In this document: positions 9,812 through 18,664 of the stretch, one piece after another
Layout of the letters: the number at the start of each line of letters is the position of its first letter
Numbering within the stretch: the first letter of the stretch is position 1
NCBI RefSeq assembly: GCF_019923725.1
Contig: NZ_JAHXRI010000006.1
Location: forward strand, 62,001-126,000
Length of the DNA: 64,000 bases
Reading direction: 5' to 3'
From: Zwartia hollandica
Lineage (GTDB): Bacteria; Pseudomonadota; Gammaproteobacteria; Burkholderiales; Burkholderiaceae_B
Position numbers and translations under genes: made by a program
Notes under the pieces: model-generated
The model's input: only the letters and a program-made list of their open reading frames with translations
Databases searched by the model: none
Told to the model about the DNA's origin: nothing

Positions 9812-9817
9812 TATAAT
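9812..9817 (+). promoter_or_regulatory. Candidate -10 element for the dienelactone hydrolase gene
   Basis: A perfect TATAAT lies 45 bases before the hydrolase start codon. No good -35 hexamer stands 16-18 bases upstream, so this is a partial match only. The surrounding 243-base gap holds two amtB-side hairpins and otherwise nothing I recognise. Confidence 0.4.
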
Positions 9818-9861
9818 TCACGACACACCATACCGCAGCATTGCGCTAACAGGAGATACAA

Positions 9862-10530
9862 ATGGGTAAATTCGTACAACTAAAGGCTTCAGACGGCCAC
9901 CAATTTGACGCTTACGTTGCCGAGCCCTCAGGCAAACCTCGTGGACTCGTTGTAATCGCACCAGAGATCTTTGGTGTGAACAGCCATATTCAATCCGTCA
10001 CCGATGGCTATGCACAAGATGGCTACATGGCTATAGCACCCGCATTTTTTGATCGCGGCCAGCGCAAGTACGACGCAGGCTACACTCAGCCCGATATCGC
10101 TGCCGGCGTTGAGATCATGAAAAAAATCAGCTTCGATGACGCTATGCTAGATGTCGCCGCTGCACTGGAGTACGGCAAGGCAGCGGGGAAGGCTGGAATC
10201 GTAGGCTATTGCTGGGGCGGCGTGCTTGCTTGGCTCGCAGCAGGGCGTGTCGCGGGTCTGAGCTGCTCAGCACCTTATTACGGCGGCGCAATTCCGAATT
10301 TCCTGAAGGAAACTCCAAAGTGCCCAGTCATGTTCCATTTTGGTGAAACAGATCACTCAATCACACTCGAGCAGGCAAAAGTCGTAGCAGCTGCCTATCC
10401 CAAAGAGCAAAGCTTTTTCTACCCAGCTGGTCATGGCTTTAACTGCGACCAACGGGGCTCCTATGATGCGGCATCTGCAAAATTGGCGCGCGAACGCACA
10501 ATCGAATTGCTGCGTAAACACGTAGGCTAA
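9862..10530 (+). CDS. Dienelactone hydrolase family protein
   Basis: A 222-residue alpha/beta hydrolase of typical dienelactone-hydrolase length. The nucleophile elbow is GYCWGG with Cys117, the acid is Asp164 in GETDHS, and the histidine is His191 in HGFNCD, so the Cys-Asp-His triad is complete. The enzyme class opens enol-lactones such as dienelactone to maleylacetate in aromatic degradation, though many homologues act on other esters. The ribosome-binding site CAGGAG is strong. It is monocistronic: hairpins lie upstream and a strong terminator lies at 10555-10591. No signal peptide is visible, so it is cytoplasmic. Confidence 0.9.
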   Translation: MGKFVQLKASDGHQFDAYVAEPSGKPRGLVVIAPEIFGVNSHIQSVTDGYAQDGYMAIAPAFFDRGQRKYDAGYTQPDIAAGVEIMKKISFDDAMLDVAAALEYGKAAGKAGIVGYCWGGVLAWLAAGRVAGLSCSAPYYGGAIPNFLKETPKCPVMFHFGETDHSITLEQAKVVAAAYPKEQSFFYPAGHGFNCDQRGSYDAASAKLARERTIELLRKHVG

Positions 10531-10554
10531 TCGCTCGTAGTAAGTATCAATAAG

Positions 10555-10591
10555 AAGGCGGCCCGCGCTTTTGCACGGGCCGCCTTTTTTT
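10555..10591 (+). terminator. Rho-independent terminator
   Basis: GGCGGCCCG (10557-10565) pairs with CGGGCCGCC (10576-10584), extended by flanking A-T pairs and followed by seven Ts (10585-10591). It ends the dienelactone hydrolase transcript and lies just before the convergent MmgE/PrpD stop. Confidence 0.9.
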
Positions 10592-10599
10592 ATCCGCTT

Positions 10600-11961
10600 T
10601 TATTTTTTACCTGAGGCGAGTCCAGGCAAATCGGATACGCGCGGGATCTTATCAAGAGACATCAATGCATCAAACAGTTGACGGGAAGAAAACTCAACTT
10701 GTCCAACACGTGCACAGTCCTCAAACTTCGCCCACAATTGCTCGCGACTGAGGGGCAAATCGGGACCGCCACGCACAGCGACTACTTGACGACTTTCAAT
10801 TGTCTTTCCGTCCTTCAGTTTGACGGTGACTAGATCGAAGGGCGAATAGCCCGGCAGGTTAGGATGCTCCTTTTCATCGGCGATAACCATCACTTTTTTC
10901 ATCAGGTCTTGTACATCTTGGCGTACGACGAAATCATCGACTAGCTCAGTCAACCCGGCACGTCCAGCGACAACACACGACGCCATCGCAAATTCCATGC
11001 TGAACTTTGCTTCGAGCCCAGTTTGAGGATTGTGATTACGCAAAACCTTGGTGTTGCGCGCACTCGTCATCGCGGTAATCGATTCGATCTCTTCACCATT
11101 AATGGCATGTTCTGCCACAAGGTCTAACATGCCATCGAGCGCACGATGTGTACAAAAGCACAGAGGATACTTCTTAACCGACAGCTTACTGATCGCCAGT
11201 TTCCAAGGGTTACCTGCTTGTACAGGACTTGACACGTCAAAGCGACCGCCGGGAGATACTGCAGACAAAAAGCCTTGAGGATGCTCCAACGCATCCGTCG
11301 ATGACGTAAAACCTGCCTTCACCAAGCGTGCTGCCATGACACCCGATTGGGCGGAGCGCCCTGCATGAAACGGCTTAGTCATCGTGCCGAAATTTGCCAT
11401 GGTGCCAGCACTTTGCGACGCACCCATCGAGATTGCCATCGCGCACTGCTCTGCATTTAGCTTGTTTAACGATGCGCACGCAGCTGCCGAGCCGATCGCA
11501 CCTAAGATGCCGGTGGGATGCCATCCTTTGGTGTGGTAATGATCAGGATCGCGCCGAGCGAGTTCGGCCCAAACCTCGTACCCTGCCGCGTATGCAACCA
11601 CCATATCGCGACCCGATGAGCCCAGCGCCTGCGCCTCTGCCAAAATAGCTGGCACGAGTACCGTGCTTGGATGACCCTTGAGCGCAACATCATCAAAGTC
11701 CAGCGCATGGGCAGCAACGCCATTAATCCAAGCCGCATCTGGCGCACTTGCCGTCTGTGAGCCGAATAGCAACGTCGAAGGGCCGGGCTGCGGAGCAAGT
11801 ACTTCAGTCAATATCCGAGTGGGTGGCTCCTCCCTGCCGGCCAACATCACACCAACGCAATCGGCAAAGCCGGTATAAATAACTTCAAGCGCATCCTTAG
11901 GAATCTGCTCAAACTTTAAACTTGCGACAAAGCGACCGAGGTCGCGTGTGATATCGGTCAT
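10600..11961 (-). CDS. MmgE/PrpD family protein
   Basis: A 453-residue member of the MmgE/PrpD fold, which includes 2-methylcitrate dehydratase, cis-aconitate decarboxylase and iminodisuccinate epimerase. Both parts are present: the N-terminal all-helical domain with AAHALDFDDVALKGHPSTV (the conserved D-D and H-P region, about residues 85-105) and the C-terminal lid after about residue 265 (KKYPLCFCTHRALDG). It therefore probably dehydrates, isomerises or decarboxylates a tricarboxylate-like acid. It is 15 bases downstream of the HMG-CoA-lyase-like gene and divergent from a tricarboxylate-type transporter, which supports a role in using an imported polycarboxylate. The exact reaction cannot be read from the sequence. 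Confidence 0.88.
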   Translation of the reverse strand: MTDITRDLGRFVASLKFEQIPKDALEVIYTGFADCVGVMLAGREEPPTRILTEVLAPQPGPSTLLFGSQTASAPDAAWINGVAAHALDFDDVALKGHPSTVLVPAILAEAQALGSSGRDMVVAYAAGYEVWAELARRDPDHYHTKGWHPTGILGAIGSAAACASLNKLNAEQCAMAISMGASQSAGTMANFGTMTKPFHAGRSAQSGVMAARLVKAGFTSSTDALEHPQGFLSAVSPGGRFDVSSPVQAGNPWKLAISKLSVKKYPLCFCTHRALDGMLDLVAEHAINGEEIESITAMTSARNTKVLRNHNPQTGLEAKFSMEFAMASCVVAGRAGLTELVDDFVVRQDVQDLMKKVMVIADEKEHPNLPGYSPFDLVTVKLKDGKTIESRQVVAVRGGPDLPLSREQLWAKFEDCARVGQVEFSSRQLFDALMSLDKIPRVSDLPGLASGKK

Positions 11962-11976
11962 GATGGATTTCCTCGC

Positions 11977-12954
11977 TTAAGCGTTCGCAGCCATAGAAGC
12001 CTTAACCTTCTCACGCAATTTATTGAGCGAGCCTCCTTTCATGACAGAACCAGGCAGGGGGTGACCCACTACTTGCTCAGCAAGCAATGCGGACTCGATC
12101 AGTTTCTCTAGATCAATGCCTGTTTCGATGCCCATCTCGTGACACATAAAGACGAGATCTTCTGTGCAGACGTTACCCGAGGCGCCCGAATGCGATGCGA
12201 AGGGGCATCCACCCAAGCCAGCGACAGCCGCATCAAAAATTGCGACGCCCATTTCCATACCAGCATAGGCATTTGCGATCCCCATGCCGCGCGTGTCATG
12301 CAAATGCAGGGACAACTGCAGATCAGGATATTTGTCACGTACCGCACCGACCACCTTGCGAATCGAGCCAGGTGTCGCCCACGCCATCGTGTCCGCTAGC
12401 GACAGAACTTCGAGCTTGAACTTGTGCTCATCCGCCAGGTCATGAAAGGTCTGGATTAAATCCAATATGCGCGATACCGGAATATCCCCTTCAAAGTTAC
12501 AACCAAAAACAGCCATGATGCTAGCGCGATTAATTGGCACCTTGTAGTGATTGAACATCCCAATCATCGAGCGGACGGCCTCAACGTTTTGAACGAGCGT
12601 GCGTTTCTGATTGCGCAGCAAGAATTTTTCAGAGGCGGTGAGGGACAGCGAACCGCGAATGTCCAGTTTTTGTGTCGCGATTGCGCGCTCAAGTCCCTTG
12701 TCGTTTAGCCACAGGCCTGTGTAACGCACACCAGGCTTGCGCTTAAAACCAGCGACGATCTCTGGCGCATCAGCCATCTGGGGAACAGCTGCTGGGCTCA
12801 CGAAAGAGGTCACTTGGATTTGTTCAAGTCCGGTCTCAGAAAGGCTATCGATCAATTCGATTTTGCGTGAAGTCGGAATCGGACCTTTCTCAATCTGCAT
12901 CCCTTCGCGAGGGCCTTCTTCCAGGATACGTACGCGCTTTGGCAAGTCTGACAT
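11977..12954 (-). CDS. Hydroxymethylglutaryl-CoA lyase-like enzyme
   Basis: A 325-residue TIM-barrel lyase of the HMGL-like family. It has the N-terminal EGPREGMQ (metal-site region; in true HMG-CoA lyase this reads D-G-x-R-D), DTMAWATPG, the metal-binding HLHDTRGMGIANA, and the cysteine loop GLGGCPFASHSGASGNVCTEDL. The family splits beta-hydroxy-acyl-CoA esters such as HMG-CoA or citramalyl-type CoA into two acyl products. The first motif reads E-E-G-P-R-E rather than D-x-G-x-R-D-G, so substrate choice may differ. The gene is first of a two-gene minus-strand unit with the MmgE/PrpD gene and divergent from tctBAC. It likely performs the carbon-carbon cleavage of the pathway. Confidence 0.85.
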   Translation of the reverse strand: MSDLPKRVRILEEGPREGMQIEKGPIPTSRKIELIDSLSETGLEQIQVTSFVSPAAVPQMADAPEIVAGFKRKPGVRYTGLWLNDKGLERAIATQKLDIRGSLSLTASEKFLLRNQKRTLVQNVEAVRSMIGMFNHYKVPINRASIMAVFGCNFEGDIPVSRILDLIQTFHDLADEHKFKLEVLSLADTMAWATPGSIRKVVGAVRDKYPDLQLSLHLHDTRGMGIANAYAGMEMGVAIFDAAVAGLGGCPFASHSGASGNVCTEDLVFMCHEMGIETGIDLEKLIESALLAEQVVGHPLPGSVMKGGSLNKLREKVKASMAANA

Positions 12955-13040
12955 GTTTGCTCCTATTTATAAGTGTGTGTCGCGTAAGCGACTTGAAACG
13001 ACAAATAATTGGATTCAGAGTAATACCAGCGCCAAGTCGA

Positions 13041-13061
13041 TGTCAACGCAGGCCGTTGACA
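13041..13061. promoter_or_regulatory. Palindrome with TTGACA on both strands in a divergent promoter region
   Basis: TGTCAACG (13041-13048) and CGTTGACA (13054-13061) are perfect inverted repeats around CAGGC. Each arm contains a consensus -35 hexamer reading outward, but matching -10 boxes are poor (best is TATTAC at 15 bases on the minus strand). It lies between the lyase gene and the transporter operon and may be an operator shared by both. Confidence 0.5.
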
Positions 13062-13188
13062 CTTCCAATATGTGATCAAACGGCCCTTAGTCAGGATACG
13101 ACGCCTTGGAAGTGCCTGATTGACAAGGAGTACGCTTAGACCTAGGATTGCCGACAAGAAAAAGAAGATATTAGGGGACAACGATGCA

Positions 13189-13659
13189 GTGCAGCTCTCG
13201 ATGAACGCGGAAAGAACTGGGGCCCTCTTCTGGCTTCTTTTTGGCTGCGCCGCAATATACGGCGGGCTAGACCTAGAACTCGGCACAATGCAAGAGCCCG
13301 GCTCGGGCTTTCTGACTTTCGTGGCTGGCAGCTTCGTCAGCTGTATGGCCCTAATCATCATTGTTCAGTCTTATCGTGAGGATCAAACGACCTCCAAGCG
13401 CGTGACAGACCTTTGGAAAGGCAAAAAGTGGAAACGGGCGGTGGCAATCACCCTTCTAATCACACTATTTATCCTCTCATTTGAAAAACTCGGCTTTTTT
13501 GTCTGCAGCCTAGTGCTTCTCATTGTCATCATGCGCTGGCTTGAGGGTCTAAGCTGGAAACTGTGTCTACTCGTGCCATCCATTGCAATCGGAACGACCT
13601 ACGTTGTCTTCAAGTTCTTCATGAACATCTCGCTTCCCGCGGGAATTTTCGGTTTCTGA
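13189..13659 (+). CDS. tctB: Tripartite tricarboxylate transporter small subunit TctB
   Basis: About 156 residues with four predicted membrane helices, the usual TctB plan and almost the same length as the second TctB at 26288. The start ALFWLLFGCAAIYGGLDLELGTMQEPGSGFL is characteristic, with the family P-G-x-G-F/L turn. The GTG at 13189 lies 11 bases after AGGGGA; an ATG at 13201 is the alternative, and a further in-frame TTG at 13120 gives an unlikely long leader. TctB is the small membrane partner of TctA in secondary acid importers fed by TctC receptors. It is followed after 15 bases by tctA. Confidence 0.82.
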   Translation: MQLSMNAERTGALFWLLFGCAAIYGGLDLELGTMQEPGSGFLTFVAGSFVSCMALIIIVQSYREDQTTSKRVTDLWKGKKWKRAVAITLLITLFILSFEKLGFFVCSLVLLIVIMRWLEGLSWKLCLLVPSIAIGTTYVVFKFFMNISLPAGIFGF

Positions 13660-13674
13660 CGAGAGAACGCACAC

Positions 13675-15189
13675 ATGGATTTCGCAGACAACCTACTCAC
13701 CGGCTTATCGGTCGCCTTTCAACCACATAACCTCCTGTTTTGTTTTTTAGGCGTTCTGATTGGCACACTGATTGGCGTGTTGCCTGGGCTGGGACCTGTC
13801 GGTGCGATGTCCATCCTTTTGCCCGTTACATTTGGCATCTCCCCGGTCACGGCCATCATCATGCTTTCTGGCATCTACTACGGCGCACAGTATGGGGGTT
13901 CCACGACATCCATCTTGGTGGGTATTCCCGGCGAAGCGGCCTCGGTTGTCACGATGCTTGATGGCCACCAAATGGCACTCAAAGGCCGTGCAGGCCCTGC
14001 GCTTGGCATCTCCGCCTTCGGCTCGTTTATTGCGGGCACCTTGGGCATCATCGGCTTGATGCTTTTGGCACCACCGTTAGCAGCCATTGCGCTCAGGTTC
14101 GGACCGCCCGAATATTTTGCCTTGATGATTATGGGTCTGATTATTCTGACCTACCTCGCGCAAAAATCAATGGTGAAGTCACTGATGATGGCAGGGGTCG
14201 GCATCTTAGTCGGCATGGTTGGGCTAGACACAATGACTGGCATGCCGAGGTTTACCTTTGACATCCCAGATCTCATCGACGGTATTGGCATCGCCCCGCT
14301 CGCGATGGGGTTGTTTGGCGTGTCCGAGATATTGCTCAATGTCGAGCAAACGATCAAGCAAAGTGTTGTAGTCAAACAAGTCAAAAATCTTTTGCCTAGC
14401 AAACAAGACTGGAAAGACTCGGCGATGCCTATTGCGCGCGGCTCGATTACCGGTTTTTGTCTTGGCATTTTGCCAGGCGGTGGAGCGGTTCTCGCTTCCT
14501 TCATTTCTTATGGTGTTGAGAAGCGCCTATCCAAGCACCCTGAAACCTTTGGTCATGGGGCTATCGCCGGCGTGGCCGGGCCAGAATCTGCCAACAATGC
14601 AGCCGCCCAAGCCGCTTTTATTCCGCTGCTAACTCTGGGCATCCCAGCGAACGCAGTCATGGGAATTTTGCTCGGCGCATTGCTTATTCATGGCATCACA
14701 CCAGGCCCCATGATGATTGAAAAAAATCCTCAGCTTTTTTGGGGAACAGTCACGAGCATGTACGTTGGCAACATCATGCTGCTTGTGCTTAATCTACCCT
14801 TAATTGGTCTTTGGGTACGTTTGCTAAAAGTTCAGTACGCCGTGCTCTTTCCACTTATCCTTTTTATTGCACTGATAGGCGCCTACGTGATCAATGGCAG
14901 TGAAATGGACTTGTACCTGATGCTGTTTTTTGGTGTGATCGGCTACTTGATGCGTAAGTTTGAATACGAGCCGGCGCCGTTAATTCTTGCTTTCGTTTTA
15001 ACGAACATACTGGAAGACTCACTGCGCCAGTCACTCATCATATCTGGGGGGAGCATGTCGATTTTCGTCACACGTCCGATCGCTGCAGGCTTTCTGTTTG
15101 TCTCACTCGTACTGCTTATTACGGCAGTAATGCCAAGCATCCGCAAGAAACGCAGTGCCTTGGCGGCTACTGCCGATGAAAATGCTTAA
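13675..15189 (+). CDS. tctA: Tripartite tricarboxylate transporter large permease TctA
   Basis: A 504-residue inner-membrane permease with about twelve helices. It carries the two family signatures [13 protein letters not shown] near residue 40 and LGILPGGGAVLASFISYGVEK near residue 260, plus GVAGPESANNAAAQAAFIPLLTLGIP. TctA forms the transport path of TTT importers, using the ion gradient, with TctB and a periplasmic TctC/Bug receptor. The genes are ordered tctB-tctA-tctC, followed by a flavoprotein, and the divergent genes encode MmgE/PrpD and lyase proteins. A citrate- or tricarballylate-like substrate is plausible, but the ligand is not encoded in the permease. Confidence 0.95.
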   Translation: MDFADNLLTGLSVAFQPHNLLFCFLGVLIGTLIGVLPGLGPVGAMSILLPVTFGISPVTAIIMLSGIYYGAQYGGSTTSILVGIPGEAASVVTMLDGHQMALKGRAGPALGISAFGSFIAGTLGIIGLMLLAPPLAAIALRFGPPEYFALMIMGLIILTYLAQKSMVKSLMMAGVGILVGMVGLDTMTGMPRFTFDIPDLIDGIGIAPLAMGLFGVSEILLNVEQTIKQSVVVKQVKNLLPSKQDWKDSAMPIARGSITGFCLGILPGGGAVLASFISYGVEKRLSKHPETFGHGAIAGVAGPESANNAAAQAAFIPLLTLGIPANAVMGILLGALLIHGITPGPMMIEKNPQLFWGTVTSMYVGNIMLLVLNLPLIGLWVRLLKVQYAVLFPLILFIALIGAYVINGSEMDLYLMLFFGVIGYLMRKFEYEPAPLILAFVLTNILEDSLRQSLIISGGSMSIFVTRPIAAGFLFVSLVLLITAVMPSIRKKRSALAATADENA

Positions 15190-15222
15190 CACAACTTATC
15201 CATCTCTTTACTGAGGACGCAA

Positions 15223-16197
15223 ATGAAAATCAAATCAGCCTTACGCGCCACTGGAGTAGCCGGAGCTCTCTTAACCTCCTTGATACTTCCTGCAGCAGCC
15301 CAAGCGCAGTACCCTGACAAGCCGATTACCTTGTACGTCGCGTTTGCGGCAGGCGCCACAACCGATGTCACCGCCCGTGCTCTGGCACAAGGTGCTGAAA
15401 AGATATTGGGTGTCCCAATTACCGTTGAGAATAAAGGTGGTGGTGGAGCGACCGTTGCAAACGGATTGCTTGCAAGCAAGAAGCCCGATGGCTACTCCCT
15501 CTTGGTGACCTCAACGGGTTCCATTACGGTACGCCCGCTTCTAATGAAGCTTGCCTACACACCCAAAGACTTCCGCGTCCTGATGCAGTACACCTTTTAC
15601 ATTGGCGGGCTCGTTGTTCCGGCGGACTCACCTTGGAAAACGGTCGATGACTTCGTTGCACATGCAAAAAAGAATCCAGGAATGACCTATGCGTCGAGCG
15701 GCCCAAACACGCAACAGCAAATCGGCGTGGAGTCCTTCGCACGCTGCAAGGGCTTAACGTTTAAACACGTTCCGACAAAAGGTGGTTCTGCTGCCAACAC
15801 CGCTCTAATGGGAAAGCACGTCGACTTTATAGCGGGGTCTGGCTCGCACATCCCTCTGGTTCAGCAAGGCACGTTTCGCGAGCTCGTTACTTTTCACGTA
15901 GATGCTAGAGACCCTAAACGCCCCGACATTCCTGTCATGAAGGACATTGGCTGTCCACCAACTAATCCGCCAAACGGAATGATTGTTATAGCTCCGGCAG
16001 GACTGCCAGACCCAATAGCCGTAAAACTTACTGCAGCATTCAAACAGGTCTCAGACACGCCTGAATTTAAAAAGTTGTTGGACAAATACAATCTTGACTA
16101 TGCCTACGAAGATGGTAAGTCTGTACAAGATAAATTTCCAGCCGAAATTGAGTGGTACAAAAAATATTTTACCGACGCTGGCATGACACTTAGATAA
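15223..16197 (+). CDS. tctC: Bug-family receptor TctC of the first TTT system
   Basis: A 324-residue periplasmic receptor with a signal peptide (core about residues 10-24, cleavage after AQA). The mature start QYPDKPITLYVAFAAGATTDVTAR and ITVENKGGGGATVANG are the Bug carboxylate-binding loops. It follows tctA by 33 bases and precedes the flavoprotein by 18 bases, so it is the natural receptor of this transporter. The loop reads F-A-A-G-A-T-T-D rather than the common P-x-x-P-G-G-x-x-D, which may alter ligand choice. The ligand is presumably the acid consumed by the flavoprotein and the divergent lyase unit. Confidence 0.92.
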   Translation: MKIKSALRATGVAGALLTSLILPAAAQAQYPDKPITLYVAFAAGATTDVTARALAQGAEKILGVPITVENKGGGGATVANGLLASKKPDGYSLLVTSTGSITVRPLLMKLAYTPKDFRVLMQYTFYIGGLVVPADSPWKTVDDFVAHAKKNPGMTYASSGPNTQQQIGVESFARCKGLTFKHVPTKGGSAANTALMGKHVDFIAGSGSHIPLVQQGTFRELVTFHVDARDPKRPDIPVMKDIGCPPTNPPNGMIVIAPAGLPDPIAVKLTAAFKQVSDTPEFKKLLDKYNLDYAYEDGKSVQDKFPAEIEWYKKYFTDAGMTLR

Positions 16198-16215
16198 TTG
16201 AAACAGGATCAAAAT

Positions 16216-17694
16216 ATGAAGCAAATTAACCCTCAAAATATCACCTGGGACGCGACGGCAGACCTCGTCGTTGTGGGCTTTGGTGGAGCGGGTGCAGCCA
16301 CAGCAATCACTGCGGTCGAAGCAGGTGCTTCCGTGATCATGCTGGACAAGGCGCCCGAGGGACAGGAGGGCGGCAACACGCGTGTCGCCGCGCAGGGCTA
16401 TCTCAATACCTCTACACCCGAGGGCGCAGCCACCTACTTAAATGCACTGTGTGGGCCTTACACCGTACCGCAAGACATGGTTAAAGTCTGGTCGGAAGAA
16501 ATGTGCAAAAACAACGAATGGCTCACCTCGATTGGCGGCGACCCACAAGAGCATCAACATAAAGTGGGAATCGAATTTCCTGATCTTCCGGGTGCCGATT
16601 CGGTGCACAAGTTTCACCATGGCGATATCCTTGGTTATTCAAAGACATGGGAAATGTTGGCTGAGGCTGTTCGTGCTCGCCCCATTGAGGTGCGCTACGA
16701 ATGCCCGGCTACCCGCTTAATACAAGATCCTCTGACACAAGAAGTCATCGGCGTAGTGGCAAATCACAAAGGCAAGTCAATTAACATCAAGGCGCGTAAA
16801 GGCGTTGTCCTGACCTGTGGCGGCTTCGAAAATAATCAAGAGATGATTCGCAACTATCTCACTGGCGTGCCCTATTGCTACACATCGGGAAGTCCTTTTA
16901 ATGAGGGTGACGGTGTGCGCATGGCGATGGAGCTAGGCGCTGATCTCTGGCACATGAATAACTTTGCGGGTCCGTCTATGGCGCTCAAAGTGCCGGACTA
17001 TCCCACAACGTTTTCCATGATGGCCTTGCATTTTTCACATGAGCCAGCAGGTGGCATGGTTGTAGTCGGGCCCGATGGGAAACGCTTTACCGACGAAAAG
17101 TACAAAACAAGACATGGCAAAGTTGAGCATCATGGCAAGTGGTATGCCCTGCGCACCCCCTGTCCGATGTATATGGTCTTTGACCAAGCCATGATGAACG
17201 ACGGCCCGATTTACGATGGAAAGCCAACCCATGGCTGGACACAAATCATGAGCGGCTACACGTGGAGCAAGGACAATAAAGCAGAACTGGGTAAGGGCTG
17301 GATCAAAACGGCCCCGACTTTAGAAGCGTTGGCAAAACTGCTGGATCTACCGGAGGGAAGTTTGGACCAGACCGCCACACGTTGGAATGCTTCGGTGGCA
17401 GCAGGAACAGACGCCGACTTTGGTCGCACCAAAATGTTCCAACCCTTTGGCGCAGGTCCGTTCTACGCAGTAGAACTTTCACCCTCCATGCTCAATACAC
17501 AAGGCGGTCCACGTCGCAACGCTCGTGCCGAAATCGTCCGCCCGGACGGAACCCCTATCCCTCGCCTATACAGCGCAGGCGAGCTCGGTTCGATCTTTAG
17601 TTATTTGTACCAGGGGACCGGGAATATCGGCGAGTGCTTTGCTTTTGGTCGTATCGCTGCGCGTAGTGCAGTTGCTCAAAAAGCTTGGAGTTAA
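16216..17694 (+). CDS. FAD-dependent oxidoreductase, fumarate reductase/tricarballylate dehydrogenase type
   Basis: A 492-residue soluble flavoprotein. The FAD dinucleotide fold is at the N terminus (VVVGFGGAGAATAITAVEAG, then a ribose-binding Asp) and the C-terminal FAD clamp is YQGTGNIGECFAFGRIAARSA. The middle matches the fumarate reductase/3-ketosteroid-dehydrogenase capping fold, with TQGGPRRNARAEIVRPDG near the active site. The ATG at 16216 with AGGATC upstream is preferred over a TTG at 16198. Being last in the tctBAC operon, it may oxidise the imported acid to an enoate, as TcuA does with tricarballylate; that substrate is inferred. Its last codons form half of the transcription terminator. 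Confidence 0.85.
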   Translation: MKQINPQNITWDATADLVVVGFGGAGAATAITAVEAGASVIMLDKAPEGQEGGNTRVAAQGYLNTSTPEGAATYLNALCGPYTVPQDMVKVWSEEMCKNNEWLTSIGGDPQEHQHKVGIEFPDLPGADSVHKFHHGDILGYSKTWEMLAEAVRARPIEVRYECPATRLIQDPLTQEVIGVVANHKGKSINIKARKGVVLTCGGFENNQEMIRNYLTGVPYCYTSGSPFNEGDGVRMAMELGADLWHMNNFAGPSMALKVPDYPTTFSMMALHFSHEPAGGMVVVGPDGKRFTDEKYKTRHGKVEHHGKWYALRTPCPMYMVFDQAMMNDGPIYDGKPTHGWTQIMSGYTWSKDNKAELGKGWIKTAPTLEALAKLLDLPEGSLDQTATRWNASVAAGTDADFGRTKMFQPFGAGPFYAVELSPSMLNTQGGPRRNARAEIVRPDGTPIPRLYSAGELGSIFSYLYQGTGNIGECFAFGRIAARSAVAQKAWS

Positions 17695-17709
17695 ACTCCA
17701 AGCTTTTTT
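17678..17709 (+). terminator. Terminator hairpin built into the end of the flavoprotein gene
   Basis: AAAAAGCTTGGAGT (17678-17691) pairs perfectly with ACTCCAAGCTTTTT (17695-17708). The 3-base loop is the TAA stop codon itself, and the left arm encodes the last five residues. The T-run closes the stem, as in intrinsic terminators; the reverse strand has a matching T-run, so it may work in both directions. Confidence 0.85.
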
Positions 17710-17725
17710 GGTCACCATGCACTGA

Positions 17726-18664
17726 CTACTTTGGTGCTGGGGTGTACTTCCCGCTTAATTGCGGGGTGTGCACTCCGGGCTGCTTCGCCTCTTGTCGTTC
17801 CAGTCGAGTCTGACGTGCCCAGGTGCGTTTCAGATCATCGCGCACATTAATCGTTAAACGCCCCAAGCCCTCTGTCTCCAACTCGATCACATCTCCGTCC
17901 ATAAAGGGGTTGAGGCCACGGTGATTAGTTCCGGTCGCGACAATATCCCCTGGCTCTAACGTATGGATAGAGCTAATCCACTCAATGCAGCGAGGTATGT
18001 TGTGCGCCATGTCATCTGTATTGAAATCCTGCATCAACTTTCCGTTATTCCACAGGCGAATTTGTAACTTCTGTGGATTAGGAATTTCATCGGCAGTGAC
18101 AATGTAAGGTCCGATCGGTGCGAACGTATCGCGCGACTTCATCTTGAAGAAAATATTACCTTCAGGACCTAGCCCACGCGCCGATCCATCGATGAAGTTC
18201 ACATAGCCAAAAATATAATTCATGGCATCTTTTGCCGCGACGTTCGTTGCACGTTTTCCAATGACCAAAGCGATCTCTGCTTCACCCTCGAAAATCGTAG
18301 CGGGTACGTCAGGCAGAACCATCGAATCTCCGGGCCCGATGATCGCGCCTGGAGCTTTTTGAAAGGCATTAATAGGTGCCGGCTCGGTTCGGGTGCCATC
18401 CTCCATGTAATTCACGGCCATACAGTCGATATGACCCGGTTTCGGCAAGGGCGGTCGAATACGCAGCGAAGTCACCGGCACCCCTTTTGCATCGATAAGG
18501 AACGCCTCGATCTTGGGCCGGTACACGTCAAAATGCGCGATCAGTCCATTAATCAAATCGTGTGGGCCTAGGTGCGGAATGTCGGCGACTACCGAGGTGA
18601 CATCTACCACCTGATCACCTTTCAAAATCCCCAGCCTAAAGTCATTAAAAAATAATATTTTCAT
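17726..18664 (-). CDS. Fumarylacetoacetate hydrolase family protein
   Basis: About 312 residues. The C-terminal FAH domain has the metal ligands in FEGEAEIALVIGKRA and a downstream Asp (FIDGSARG), and ends in GDIVATGTNHRGLNPFMDGDVIELE. The family includes acylpyruvases, fumarylpyruvate hydrolases and 2-oxo-hept-3-ene-dioate hydratases, all acting on 2-oxo acids with a bound Mg or Mn. I chose the ATG at 18664 (MKILFFND), 9 bases after GAAGGGA; ATG 18673 and TTG 18682 are alternatives. It is convergent with the flavoprotein operon and separated by its terminator, but may act on a 2-oxo acid formed in the same pathway. Confidence 0.86.
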   Translation of the reverse strand: MKILFFNDFRLGILKGDQVVDVTSVVADIPHLGPHDLINGLIAHFDVYRPKIEAFLIDAKGVPVTSLRIRPPLPKPGHIDCMAVNYMEDGTRTEPAPINAFQKAPGAIIGPGDSMVLPDVPATIFEGEAEIALVIGKRATNVAAKDAMNYIFGYVNFIDGSARGLGPEGNIFFKMKSRDTFAPIGPYIVTADEIPNPQKLQIRLWNNGKLMQDFNTDDMAHNIPRCIEWISSIHTLEPGDIVATGTNHRGLNPFMDGDVIELETEGLGRLTINVRDDLKRTWARQTRLERQEAKQPGVHTPQLSGKYTPAPK

